Below, one piece after another: positions 1 through 9,311 of a stretch of DNA of 64,000 nucleotides. Both the position numbers and the translations under genes were made by a program. Each line of letters opens with the position of its first letter. Positions within the stretch are counted from its first letter, which is position 1. The DNA comes from Climacium dendroides (taxonomy: Eukaryota > Streptophyta > Bryopsida > Hypnales > Climaciaceae): NCBI GenBank assembly GCA_950106755.1, contig OX467086.1, positions 32,320,001 through 32,384,000 on the forward strand, read 5' to 3'. The notes beneath the pieces were generated by a model. The model was not told the origin of the DNA. It saw only the letters and a list, made by a program, of their open reading frames with translations, and ran no database searches.

Positions 1-3000
1 ATGAAAAGAAAGAGTGTTGAGGCTTGGCCTCTAACACTTTAGACAAAATGCGAGCAATAATACTTTGAAGGGACCCTCCAATCCTTCAAAGTGACAAATT
101 TAAGTAATAAGTGCTCCGACTTCATTGGTAGCACAACAATTAAGCAACAAAAAGTGCTCCAACTTTGTCGGTAGCACAAAACAAAGAGAATCAAAGCAAA
201 ATGCAAATTTTGGTATGAGAATGAGGGTCACTGACAACCTCATAGAAGGCCCTTATCTACTCCCCTAGGCCCCTCCATAGTAATTTGTCGGTGGAATTAC
301 AATTTACTTTCATCTAGATATTTTGCTAATCTACTCTGATTGTAATTTCAATATAATCTTTGTTTAATGGCGTAAATCTCTAGAATCCTCTTCATTTAGC
401 TAATAGATCTTGGAAAAATCAAATCCAAGATCTTATTCCAAAGATATTTTGAAATTAACCTAATTAACCTAGATATTTTGCAAATTAATCTTAAGTTAAT
501 TCCAAATTGTCTTTCTTTAGTCTAAAGTTGGATTTTTATACAAGCAAAGAGATCTTGAGCAAATCCAATCTTTGATTTTCCAAAAGATATTTGTAAAATC
601 ACTGTAGATTAATCACAAATTACTATAAAAAAATCAAACTAAGGGCTGACCCTCTCTATCCTTTAGGGAACAACTCAAAATCAAAAAACAATTGCGCCAT
701 TGTATTCAAAAGATCCCAATTATCCTAAGGGATTCCTTACCCCTACTTCCTTGGCTAGTTTTAAGCGCAATGTTAAGTTATAGTAACTCCAAATAAAAAT
801 CAAAACTCTAACTTTTGGAGTTTACGCTTTTTGATGAAACTATTTGGCCAGGGTGGTTTAGGGAATGTTTATGGGAATAAGAATTGTCCCTTGATTTGCT
901 CCATTCGGACATCATTAGCTCTTGGTATGCCAACCAACCCACCGCCAAGTTGTAAATTCTTGTGAAATCTGATGTTGGTCTTCATTCTAGTACTTGGGAA
1001 TGTCAGAATGTCTTCAAACTTGACAAGGTTCTTTATTAGCACACAAAACACTATCCTAATTTTTAGTAAGATTTTATCACAACATTTATAATTTCTAGGA
1101 ATTTATTAATGTGTTTTTAAACAGTTGACTTCCCATGGAGTCAACGTGGAGTTTTCCAATATTATGAAAACTTTTGGGAAAACATCTAGGACATTCCTAG
1201 AATTCAAGTGCAAGTTCCACGCTCACATTGCACTAGTCTTAAATATAGTAAATTTGAATAATTTCCACCCGAGGGGGAAATCATTCTTGATACCGGGGAA
1301 ATGTTAGATGACCGAATCTTAATTTGACCTCTTGGCATACTTTGACCTAGAAAAGCACCTCTCTGTATGCTCTAATCACCTTTTCATCCATCTTGGGCTG
1401 AAGATGGCTAGTATTCTCAAAATTGCCTACAATATTTAGAACTATTTTTTGAATTGGATTTGACTCAATATGACTTATAATGCTAACTAGACTATTATTT
1501 AGTTAGTTTGTCACATGCATACTTATAGATGTTGTTTTGCATGAACAAGACACTAGGACTAACTAAATTTCATATCCTCGTTCTCTCGGAATTACTAACT
1601 ATTCATTTAAACTTACCAATAAGACCTAGAATTAGTGAAAAATAAAGTTTTATGTATTCCATGTCTCTAGGACCATTTTTTACTACTTTGGTAGGGACTT
1701 CTACCAAAACTCTCAATAATTCTCTTTCTATGTGTTTTTGCATAAAAATAATCTAAAAACTAACTAAAAATTACAAAAAAATAGATCCAAAGTTCCAAGT
1801 GCTAATTTGAGGGCTCACAGGTGTACAAATTGAGCAAACTATAATAATTCCAACAGAGGCTAAACTGCATCTTTTGGAGTACATGGCAATGTAGATGGAG
1901 GACCTAGAATACCCTTAAAAGACAATGCAAGCCCCTTGGACATTTTGAAAGTCAAAACTTGAATTTTCACTTAGTTCTTGATTTTATAATTATTTAATTT
2001 TAATAAATTGTAGCCCCAATAATGTACTTTTTACTCAATTCTTTTTCAAAATTAATAAAATTATAATTTTTGTGACTCTTTCAAGATAGCATCTTGAGAG
2101 CTCAAAATAAACTACTTTTGAATTTTTTTTTCTATTGAATTTTTGTTGTTGTAATCTCAAGGGAGTACATAAATTGCACCATGACGTTTTTTACTATTAT
2201 TTTCATTTTTCTTAAAGATTTCATTAATTTTTAGCATTTTTGTAATTATTATGATTTTTATATGGGAATTTTCTTAAAATTCATATAAAATTCAATTTGA
2301 TGTTTTAAATTATGAAAAAATTAAACAAAATATCAAATTTTATAAAATCTATGTTTTAATGTACATATCTAATGAAGTTTGATGAAGCTTGGACATGAAA
2401 TGTCCTTTAAGGCTTAACCCTGGAGCGCTTTGACGTACATTTTTTGGATGATGAACAGATTGAAGTTCTTGTTTTTGTCTCGTTCCTTTTTAGATGAAAA
2501 TCATCCTAATTTTGGGTGATACTTTATCAAGTTCTTGTTTTATCTAATGGTTGGATTCGGTGTTATTAGAATACAAATTTTTCTAAAATTATAAATGTGG
2601 AAGTGTGTCAAGTGGTCAAATTGTCATTGCTTAATTCCTTGAAACACTTTTGAGTAAAATTTTATAGGACACTACCTTATAAGGATATTGAAAGTCAACT
2701 ACTTGATTGAGCTTGTTCTTTCTTAGTGAATGAAGTTGGACTTTTCAATCTCTCCTCCAATGGTCCCAAATGTGATTTCCATAAATACAGAAAGCCCTAC
2801 TACATGTCCTAGCAATTCAAATTCAAATTTGTATTCTTCATATACATATATTCATTTCATTTTGACAAAAGTGAAGTACTTTATATTCACTACAAATAGG
2901 AGTGAAGTTCACTTCCACCTATCAAATGAAAGAATGCGAATTATCTTATTCAGGTATTATTTTTAGTAGTAGTATAAGGAAACAAAAGGTTTACACATCT

Positions 3001-3165
3001 GAGAACAATGTCCATGTATCCTGGAAAGAGCTCGTAGAAAGGGCTGTTGTATTTACCTTAGGCCCTGGCCTCCCTCGCTCCACGGCTCCATCGCATGTGT
3101 CGCGCGCTTTTGCCCAAAGTCATGAATTAGCTTCCCCTCTACCCTTCGCATAAAGTGTTTGACCT
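1..3165. other. AT-rich decayed intergenic DNA
   Basis: No gene can be supported here. The stretch is strongly AT-rich, with stops in all frames. The only open frames are short (60-83 codons) and have no recognisable motif apart from a possible chromodomain relic at 960-1,045. A small GC-richer patch lies at about 3,050-3,150, just before the copia RNase H fragment. The most likely reading is old retrotransposon sequence. Confidence 0.6.
960..1045 (+). pseudogene. Possible chromodomain relic of a Ty3-gypsy element
   Basis: One frame reads ILVKSDVG followed by STWE and a short basic tail. This resembles the end of the chromodomain in chromovirus integrases, where a VLVKW...TWE pattern is usual. 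The fragment is about 28 residues, is preceded by a stop, and has no other element domain in frame. It is weak evidence; the alternative is chance similarity. Confidence 0.25.
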
Positions 3166-3169
3166 TCCC

Positions 3170-3345
3170 ATTATACTGTAGTTAGAAGGATTTTAAAATA
3201 TCTTAAGGGTATAACTAATCTGGACTTATGTTATTCTTTCAATAACAAACCAAATCAAATCCTTTTGGCTTACTTCGATGATGATGATGCAGGTGATTTA
3301 AACAATCGTAAAAGTTGAAGTCAAGGTTGTTCTGTCAAATACATT
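3170..3345 (+). pseudogene. Ty1-copia RNase H, upstream fragment
   Basis: Conceptual translation gives ILKYLKG, then NNKPNQILLAYFDDDDAGDL and NNRKS. These match the start of the RNase H domain of Ty1-copia polyproteins (RYLKGT, then GYSDADWAGD, then RKSTSG). The stop after NNRKS replaces a codon that is usually Thr, so the copy is dead. The homology runs straight into the first unit of the 82-bp satellite at 3,321. The rest of the same domain resumes at about 4,985, so the arrays sit inside one broken copia gene. Confidence 0.7.
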
Positions 3346-4218
3346 TTTGGATTTTGGTGTCAAGTTGTTTGTTTAACATCGCATATCGTATATAACGAGA
3401 TGTCAAGGTTGTTCTGTCAAATACATTTTTGGGTTTTGGTGTCAAGTTGTTTGTCTAACGTTGCATATCGTATATAACGAGTACCCAAGGTTGTTCTGTC
3501 AAATACATTTTTGGGTTTTGGTGTCAAGTTGTTTGTCTAACGTTGCATATCGTATATAACGAGTACCCAAGGTTGTTCTGTCAAATACATTTTTGGGTTT
3601 TGGTGTCAAGTTGTTTGTCTAACATTGCATATCGTATATAACGAGATGTCAAGGTTGTTCTGTCAAATACATTTTTGAGTTTTGGTGTTAAGTTGTTTGT
3701 TTAACGTTGCATATCGTATATAACGAGATGTCAAGGTTGTTCTGTCAAATACATTTTTGAGTTTTGGTGTCAAGTTGTTTGTTTAACGTCGCAACGTATA
3801 TAACGAGATGTCAAGGTTGTTCTGTCAAATACATTTTTGGGTTTTGGTGTCAAGTTGTTTGTCTAACGTTGCATATCGTATATAACGAGATGTCAAGGTT
3901 GTTCTGTCAAATACATTTTTGGGTTTTGGTGTCAAGTTGTTTGTCTAACGTTGCATATCGTATATAACGAGATGTCAAGGTTGTTCTGTCAAATACATTT
4001 TTGAGTTTTGGTGTTAAGTTGTTTGTTTAACGTTGCATATCGTATATAACGAGATGTCAAGGTTGTTCTGTCAAATACATTTTTGAGTTTTGGTGTCAAG
4101 TTGTTTGTTTAACGTCGCAACGTATATAACGAGATGTCAAGGTTGTTCTGTCAAATACATTTTTGGGTTTTGGTGTCAAGTTGTTTGTCTAACGTTGCAT
4201 ATCGTATATAACGAGTAC
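3321..4218 (+). repeat. 82-bp tandem (satellite) array, 11 units
   Basis: Eleven head-to-tail units start at 3321, 3403, 3485, 3567, 3649, 3731, 3811, 3893, 3975, 4057 and 4137. Nine are 82 bp; two (from 3731 and 4057) are 80 bp because of the same 2-bp deletion near the unit end. Variants recur with a 326-bp period: the units at 3649 and 3975 share one T variant, and those at 3731 and 4057 share the 80-bp form. This shows a higher-order four-unit block that was itself duplicated. The first unit overlaps copia RNase H homology. Open frames crossing the array are by-products of a repeat without stops, not genes. Confidence 0.93.
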
Positions 4219-4219
4219 C

Positions 4220-4554
4220 GATCATATACAATGGACTTGCAGTCGTTCTACCCAAGGTCATCCAAATTTTTGAAATTTTCTGTCCAATAGGCAATCCTAT
4301 GTGGAAAGCCTGAACCGCGTCACCATAGGCGGCTACAAGTGGTCCGATCATATACAATGGACTTGCGGTCGTTCTACCCAAGGTCATCCAAATTTTTGAA
4401 ATTTTCTGTCCAATAGACAATCCTATGTGGAAAGCCTGAACCGTGTCACCATAGGCGGCTACAAGTGGGTCATCCAAATTTTTGAAATTTTCTGTCCAAT
4501 AGACAATCCTATGTGGAAAGCCTGAACTACGTCACCATAGGCGGCTACAAGTGG
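4220..4554 (+). repeat. 126-bp tandem array, about 2.7 units
   Basis: Units begin at 4220 and 4346, giving a 126-bp period. A third copy, from about 4,469, lacks roughly the first 40 bp. Each ends with a segment reading CATAGGCGGCTACAAGTGG. The array starts two bases after the 82-bp array ends. The 108-codon open frame on the minus strand here (4151-4477) is a repeat by-product. Confidence 0.9.
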
Positions 4555-4984
4555 CATGACTGTGGGTGAGAATAGAATAATTGTGGGTCCAAAACACTAG
4601 ATGACTGCGAGTTTAGAAGCAACTGCAAGGGCTTATATAGGGTGATTGCGGATTTAGGGCGACTACGGATACCTTGAGGGACAACTGCGAGTACCTTGAA
4701 GGACAATTGCGGGTCTTTGTATACCATGCCCACTTGCACTTGCCCTCTAAATATACCCGAGGTTGCCCTACCCACACTTGTCCTATACTTAAGGTTGTCA
4801 AGATCTGTATGCGCCCTCATGCCACGTGGAGGTCACATGGAAGCCATGTGGCTAATGGATAGGCCAAATTTTTTATTAAAAAGTCAAAAGAAAGTTTGAC
4901 CTTATTAGATGGACAAGGGATAAAATTTATATCTTATTCATCATGTTTATCGTATTGTCAATTTGTCGAGGTGAACAACCATAG
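4555..4984. other. Degenerate short repeats and low-complexity spacer
   Basis: 4,555-4,720 contains several imperfect iterations of a short word resembling GACTGCGAGT, about 25 bp apart, which looks like the decayed edge of the neighbouring array. 4,720-4,984 is unremarkable. No coding signal is seen. Confidence 0.4.
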
Positions 4985-5500
4985 CCATAGGATCATATTG
5001 ATCTTCAACAACAGACCAGTTGTTTGGCTAAGCCAAAAGTAGCTCTGTACTTCAGAATCTACAACTGAATCATCTACACCTGAATCAGAGTGCCACATCT
5101 CACAAGCAAAGAAGTTGTATGGACAACCTGAATTAGAGTATGTTGCCACATCTCACAAGCAAAGAAGTTGTATGGATAAGGAGACTCTTGATCAATATTG
5201 GATACAAGCAAATGAATCCAACTTCATTACTATCCAACAATTAGTCAGCAATTTGCCTTGTGCTCAATCCAAAGTTTCATAAACGAAACACATTGATGTT
5301 GTATACCATATCATATGGAAATTTCAAGCAAAGGGATATACCATATCATATGGAAATTTCAAGCAAAGGGAGGAATTACACTGGTTTACGTACCCACTCA
5401 AGTGACTCAACTTCAGCTTGCATATATTTTGATGAAACCCTTGACTCCTAAAATTTTCCACAAGCTCAGAGACACACTCAACATATCCAAGAAAGTTACA
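4985..5500 (+). pseudogene. Ty1-copia RNase H, C-terminal fragment
   Basis: Pieces in shifting frames match the end of a copia polyprotein in order: PVVWLSQK (usual SWSSKKQ), CTSESTTES (usual ALSTTEAE), NPKFHKR, HIDVVYHII (usual KHIDIRYHFI), ITLVYVPT, then LMKPLTPKIFHKLRDTLN (usual FTKPL...F..L...L). Frameshifts lie between the HKR and HID pieces and before the LVYVPT piece. Two internal duplications add to the damage: a 32-bp word at 5,092 and 5,145, and a 35-bp direct duplication from 5,302. Order and orientation agree with the fragment at 3,170-3,345 and with the LTR that follows. Confidence 0.8.
5302..5371 (+). repeat. 35-bp direct tandem duplication
   Basis: Two consecutive copies of a 35-bp word begin at 5302 and 5337, containing the palindrome CCATATCATATGG. 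They duplicate the HIDVVYHII-coding part of the copia RNase H relic. A separate 32-bp word at 5,092-5,123 recurs at 5,145-5,176. Confidence 0.9.
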
Positions 5501-5551
5501 TCGTCATGTGAGAGAATGATGCTTTGTGATGCTTCTGTATGTTCTTGAACA

Positions 5552-5879
5552 ATGAGTGGGAGTATTGGAATGTTCGTAATTGGACATTGTTTTGAACGTA
5601 ACCAGCTGTAGATGCACGATAGCGGATGATAACCTCACTTGATGATTCTTAATTTATTCAATGATTCTAGTCGTCTCTCTCCTGAGAATATAACTTTCCG
5701 CCTTCCCGGCTCTGCTTGTACTGTTTTGTTGTTTCGTCTTTACGATACTGTGTGCAGCAGTTTCTGTGTAATAAAAGCAGCTTGGTAAACATGTGTCTCG
5801 TGAGTATGATTGCTCGTCTGATTCCTTAGTTTCAATATCTCCACAACTTAACAACCGTTTTCTTTGCTGGAAGCCCACA
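5552..5879 (+). mobile_element. Polypurine tract and probable copia 3' LTR
   Basis: About 50 bp beyond the RNase H end there is a purine-rich tract, AATGAGTGGGAGTAT, followed by TGGAATGTTCG. This is the usual layout of a copia 3' LTR. The putative LTR (5,565 to about 5,879, ending in CA) contains an AATAAAAG polyadenylation-like signal near 5,770. The right end is a guess, since the matching 5' LTR is not recognised in the window. Confidence 0.5.
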
Positions 5880-6806
5880 ATGCCTCTCTTGCTGCATGCA
5901 CGAACGACAAGAACTAAGATGATTGCACTCATCTGATCATTGTGTGCTCGACATGGGCAAGAACAATTTTCGTTCGCAATCTTGTTCCGATCGATGCAGC
6001 CGAACCCTCCTTGAGCCTCTCAACTCACCACTGGAACAGAGCTTGCTGTCCCACACCGAAATATTGTGAAGGAACAGGGAGCATAACGACCGCCACAAAT
6101 TGCTCCAGACCTAGCATTTTAAGGTGGAAACTGCTAGAAAATTTTAAGTAGCTCTCACTATGTGGTTTCTAGTGTAGCGATCTTTCGCATTCTGTCCATG
6201 CTTCCTTTGTAAATTTTCTAGCTGTTGACGTCGGACCAGAGCCAGGTCGAGGATGTGCGCACCAAGCAGGCCGTGCCCTCAAAACAAGAATGTCATCGCA
6301 ACTTCGGAAATAAGATGGTAGGGCCATCAGCGATATGGAGGTGCTGACAAGCCAGTAGCCCGAATCCTACGACACGTCAGTCGCCTGAACTAGCGAACGC
6401 ACCAATTCGTATCAATTCATTGCCAAGTCCTTCAGCACCTGTCTCTGACCAATCCTTTCGATGTTAGTAGCAACATCAGATCATTCATTACAAGTTCATT
6501 CCGTCAGACGATGTATCTGACGATGTAGAGCTTAATAATCTGCACGTGATTGCAGTCGAACTGGAAACGTTTCGCTTGAATTGGGCGCTATCTTCAATCC
6601 TCGACATACTGGAACCTTACATCGTTTCTGGTGTTACGTAGTGATCGCAACCATTCTTTCAATGCTTCAATTGTAGTATGTGAATGTGATGTTTCTATTA
6701 TTTCTCCCTTGTTGGCGTCAGCATTGGACCTTCATTCTCCTGTGTGAATGCGCGAAGGGTATGTTTCAAGTCTCTCTGTGGAATGACTCACCTATCTGTG
6801 AACCGT

Positions 6807-6950
6807 GATGTGAACCGAGATTGAGCCAGAGGATAACTTATGATGAATGTGAACTCGACCCCAATAAATTGATGATTTGATGTGAACCGCGATTGAGCCA
6901 GAGGATAACGTATGATGAATGTGAACCCGATCAAAATAAATTGATGTTTC
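6807..6950 (+). repeat. 72-bp direct duplication in peroxidase 3' flank
   Basis: Two copies begin at 6807 and 6879. Each contains TGTGAACCG, GAGCCAGAGGATAAC and a terminal AATAAATTGATG. The same pair occurs in copy 2 at 20,148-20,291. The AATAAA words are on the + strand, opposite to the peroxidase, so their role as poly(A) signals is unproven. Confidence 0.85.
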
Positions 6951-7158
6951 TATGGTACATGATAATCCCAGGAGACAAGACCTTTGCCAAGTCTCCAGGG
7001 AATTGAAATGAATGAAGGGAGACGGATTGGTTTCTATCCAATCAATCTCAAAATGAATCGTGCGGGGCCATATAAATGGCTAGCTGCCGCCTGGGAACTA
7101 AAACTTCATGAATGAATCGAAAGCCTAAATGCACTGTTGGTCCCTATTGGATGCGCCG

Positions 7159-8157
7159 CTAGTTCACGAATCGGCACTGTCTCCGGATCTCGCCGGACTC
7201 GCCCGTGAGCACGTCCACCTTGCTCAACGCCACCATCGCCTTCGCGAAGTTGGCGTGGAACGTCTTCCTGTCCGTGTTGGCGCGCACCTGCCCTTTGGTG
7301 CGCGAGTCCACCCACATGCTCTGGTCGGACGTGAGCAGGCCCAGCTTGTTCACGATGTTCTTGAAGTACTGCGAGTCGAACTTGGTGGGCGACACCAAAT
7401 CCAAGTCCACTCGAGTGCTGTTGTCGAGCGGCCGGGGACACTTCTTCTTCAAGTCCCGGGCGAAGTGCGCTTGCATGGTGGGGTCGATGTGGGCGCCCTG
7501 AATGCGGTTGTCGAAGGTCACGCACGGGGCCTTCCCGATGGTGTGTGCACCCGCCAGCGCCACCATCTGCGCGGCGCTCAGACCCTTCTTGTGGAAAACC
7601 TTCAGCAGCGCCGGCACCGTGTTGTTGGGCGTCAACAGATTGGCCGCCACCTCCGAAGCCCTGGACACCTTCCCGTCGCGGCGTCCGGCGGGGACCGTCC
7701 AGCCTTGGCCGCCGGTCAGGACCACGGTGTTGCGAACGGCGAACTGCAGCACGTCGGAGCAGGAAACCACCCCCGGGCACGCCGCTTCCACGGCCTCCTT
7801 GGCGGCGTCGATGGCCTCGTAGCCGTGGAGGCCGCCATTGATGATGTGCGTTTTCTCGGTGGAGGCTCCGTCCAGGAGCAAGGACGCGTCGCAGCCGCGA
7901 ACGAAGCAGTCGTGGTATGCCAGGCGGAGAACGCCGGGGGCCACGGTGCTGTCGTTTTTGTAGGACTTGAGCAGGGACTTGTAGATGATGTGTTCGACGT
8001 TGGGGCAAGACTGGTGATAGAAGCCTTCTCGCACGCCTCCGTTACTACCGCTTTGCTGACTCCGGGTAGCAGCGACGGGAGCGCAGATCAAACTCAGGAC
8101 CGTCGCTGCAGCGCACAACGAGACCAGCACGCTGCGCAGTGCCCTCGCAACCGCCAT
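7159..8157 (-). CDS. Class III secretory peroxidase, copy 1
   Basis: Single-exon gene for a 332-residue plant class III haem peroxidase (donor:H2O2 oxidoreductase), expected in the apoplast or vacuole. There it would oxidise phenolics or generate/consume reactive oxygen during wall cross-linking, lignin-like polymerisation or defence. Residues 1-30 form a signal peptide. Distal catalytic Arg78 and His82 lie in LRLAYHDCFVRGCDAS; the proximal haem ligand His205 lies in MVALAGAHTIGKAPC. Eight Cys (51, 84, 89, 127, 133, 212, 240, 328) fit the four conserved disulfides. N-glycosylation sequons occur at Asn68, Asn178 and Asn246. The C-terminus has the usual VLTG..GEIR..C...N block. Residue 143 is Asn, where copy 2 and most family members have Asp. 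Position 81 is Tyr instead of the usual Phe. The start is the Met that opens the signal peptide, about 310 bp below a TATA box. Substrate cannot be predicted. Confidence 0.96.
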   Translation of the reverse strand: MAVARALRSVLVSLCAAATVLSLICAPVAATRSQQSGSNGGVREGFYHQSCPNVEHIIYKSLLKSYKNDSTVAPGVLRLAYHDCFVRGCDASLLLDGASTEKTHIINGGLHGYEAIDAAKEAVEAACPGVVSCSDVLQFAVRNTVVLTGGQGWTVPAGRRDGKVSRASEVAANLLTPNNTVPALLKVFHKKGLSAAQMVALAGAHTIGKAPCVTFDNRIQGAHIDPTMQAHFARDLKKKCPRPLDNSTRVDLDLVSPTKFDSQYFKNIVNKLGLLTSDQSMWVDSRTKGQVRANTDRKTFHANFAKAMVALSKVDVLTGESGEIRRQCRFVN

Positions 8158-8468
8158 CTCTGATGTGCTGTTCGCTTCCCTTCGGTCCTTCCGCTTCGGC
8201 CGGTCGTTTCAATCCCTGAAACGATGATTGGGCTTCAATTTCGGGTCTGTTGTCGATGACTGCACCAAAATTAAGGCGAACCTTACCGGATGTTGTGAAG
8301 GTCGTAGCTCGACGTTTACTCTCTGTTAAGCCAGCCGCGCTCTCGGTCGAAACCGGAATTTTCAAATGGATACACAGGCTCCTTGGGAATGGGTAGAAGA
8401 TTCCAGAGCTGGACAGTTAGAGGTCATGGAAGCAGTGAGTGATGAGGAGGACAGAGTGCTCCGGCCTC

Positions 8469-8475
8469 TTATATA
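8469..8475 (-). promoter_or_regulatory. TATA box of peroxidase copy 1
   Basis: On the minus strand the sequence reads CGTATATAAGAGG, a good TATA box about 312 bp upstream of the ATG. This implies a transcription start near 8,440 and a 5' leader of about 280 nt. The whole region is conserved in copy 2. Confidence 0.7.
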
Positions 8476-9137
8476 CGAGGCAAAGCCACTGTACTGAAAA
8501 GGAAACGGTGAGCTTTACTGGCCACAAGTCTTCCTGACCGAGTTTCTGAAAGAGCGTCAAAAGTATTCTGATATACAATTTATATACCCACTCGTATTTC
8601 CAAGTCGGAATTCCACCCGACTTCTGTAAAACCGGCGCTTGACTTCCACGCGCTCGTGTTACCGTGGCGGCCGTTGCCAGGACGTGAGCCGTGGATCAGA
8701 CTTCTTCGGAAGATCGGGGCGGTAGCAGTTTTATTTCAATATATAATTTTTCAATATACAATTCAGTACGTAGTCAACTTGGATCTCCTGGTAAACTCTC
8801 AAGACTTGTGCAGCTTCACCTTCAGTCCGTTCATCGTGGCTAGAGTATCTACCGTGGGACGCTTCTGCAATTGGACCCACCCACTGGGCCATTTCCTGCG
8901 GTCCATGGAAACCGGACGCAGTCTGCGTTGAATTCCTTTGGAAAGGTGTAAGAGGCGTTACAAGCGTCATTGTTACTAATATGCTTCAGGTCGTGAGACG
9001 TGATGTGGTTTCGGAGGGGGAGGAAGGCGATTGTTGGATCGGATGAGCATGATCATGTAGTTACAGGATGTTTCTAAAGCTTGTGTACCATTTTGTGGAA
9101 CACCGTAATTACCGCCCTAATGAGATTTCACACTCAG

Positions 9138-9311
9138 ATTATACCGTTTGGATGGGCATCTATAGAAACTGTAGATGCCGAAAAACATCTCATTTGCCCA
9201 ATTTGAAGTATTTTTGAAAAAGTTATAAGCCTCTAAAGTTCGCAACCGGTCAGCCCTAATCGATCCGAATCTGTCCGTGAACAGTTAGATTCCGTCCGAT
9301 ATGACAACGGT
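9138..9311. other. Deletion junction region in copy 1
   Basis: Between the end of the peroxidase block and the start of the shared retroelement sequence copy 1 has about 170 bp. Copy 2 has about 5 kb here, holding the chromovirus integrase, chromodomain and 3' LTR. The 170 bp have no recognised homology elsewhere in the window and may be filler DNA. Confidence 0.5.

Larger units (their letters stand above)
6221..9137. repeat. Near-identical 2.9-kb peroxidase block, copy 1
   Basis: This block matches 19,562-22,476 with only about a dozen differences by eye, mostly in the 3' flank below 6,900; the coding region differs at one base. Identity drops sharply on both sides, to roughly 80% at 5,890-6,220 and to nothing shared after about 9,165. 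Such a high-identity island inside an older duplication suggests gene conversion or selection against divergence. Confidence 0.85.

Noticed and set aside
3321..4218. CRISPR-like array of regular repeats
   Set aside because: Units are contiguous with no unique spacers, and the context is plant nuclear retrotransposon DNA; this is a satellite.
4151..4477. 108-codon minus-strand frame with a repeated protein motif
   Set aside because: It lies entirely in the 82-bp and 126-bp arrays; the periodic protein reflects DNA repeats lacking stops in that frame.
7106..8008. 300-codon Arg/Gly/His-rich frame on the same strand as the peroxidase
   Set aside because: Out-of-frame reading of the same GC-rich coding sequence, composition typical of a shadow frame.
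7129..8163. 344-codon + strand frame opposite peroxidase copy 1 (and 20,471-21,505 opposite copy 2)
   Set aside because: Shadow frame of the GC-rich peroxidase gene. The minus-strand product has every class III peroxidase motif; the + strand product has none.
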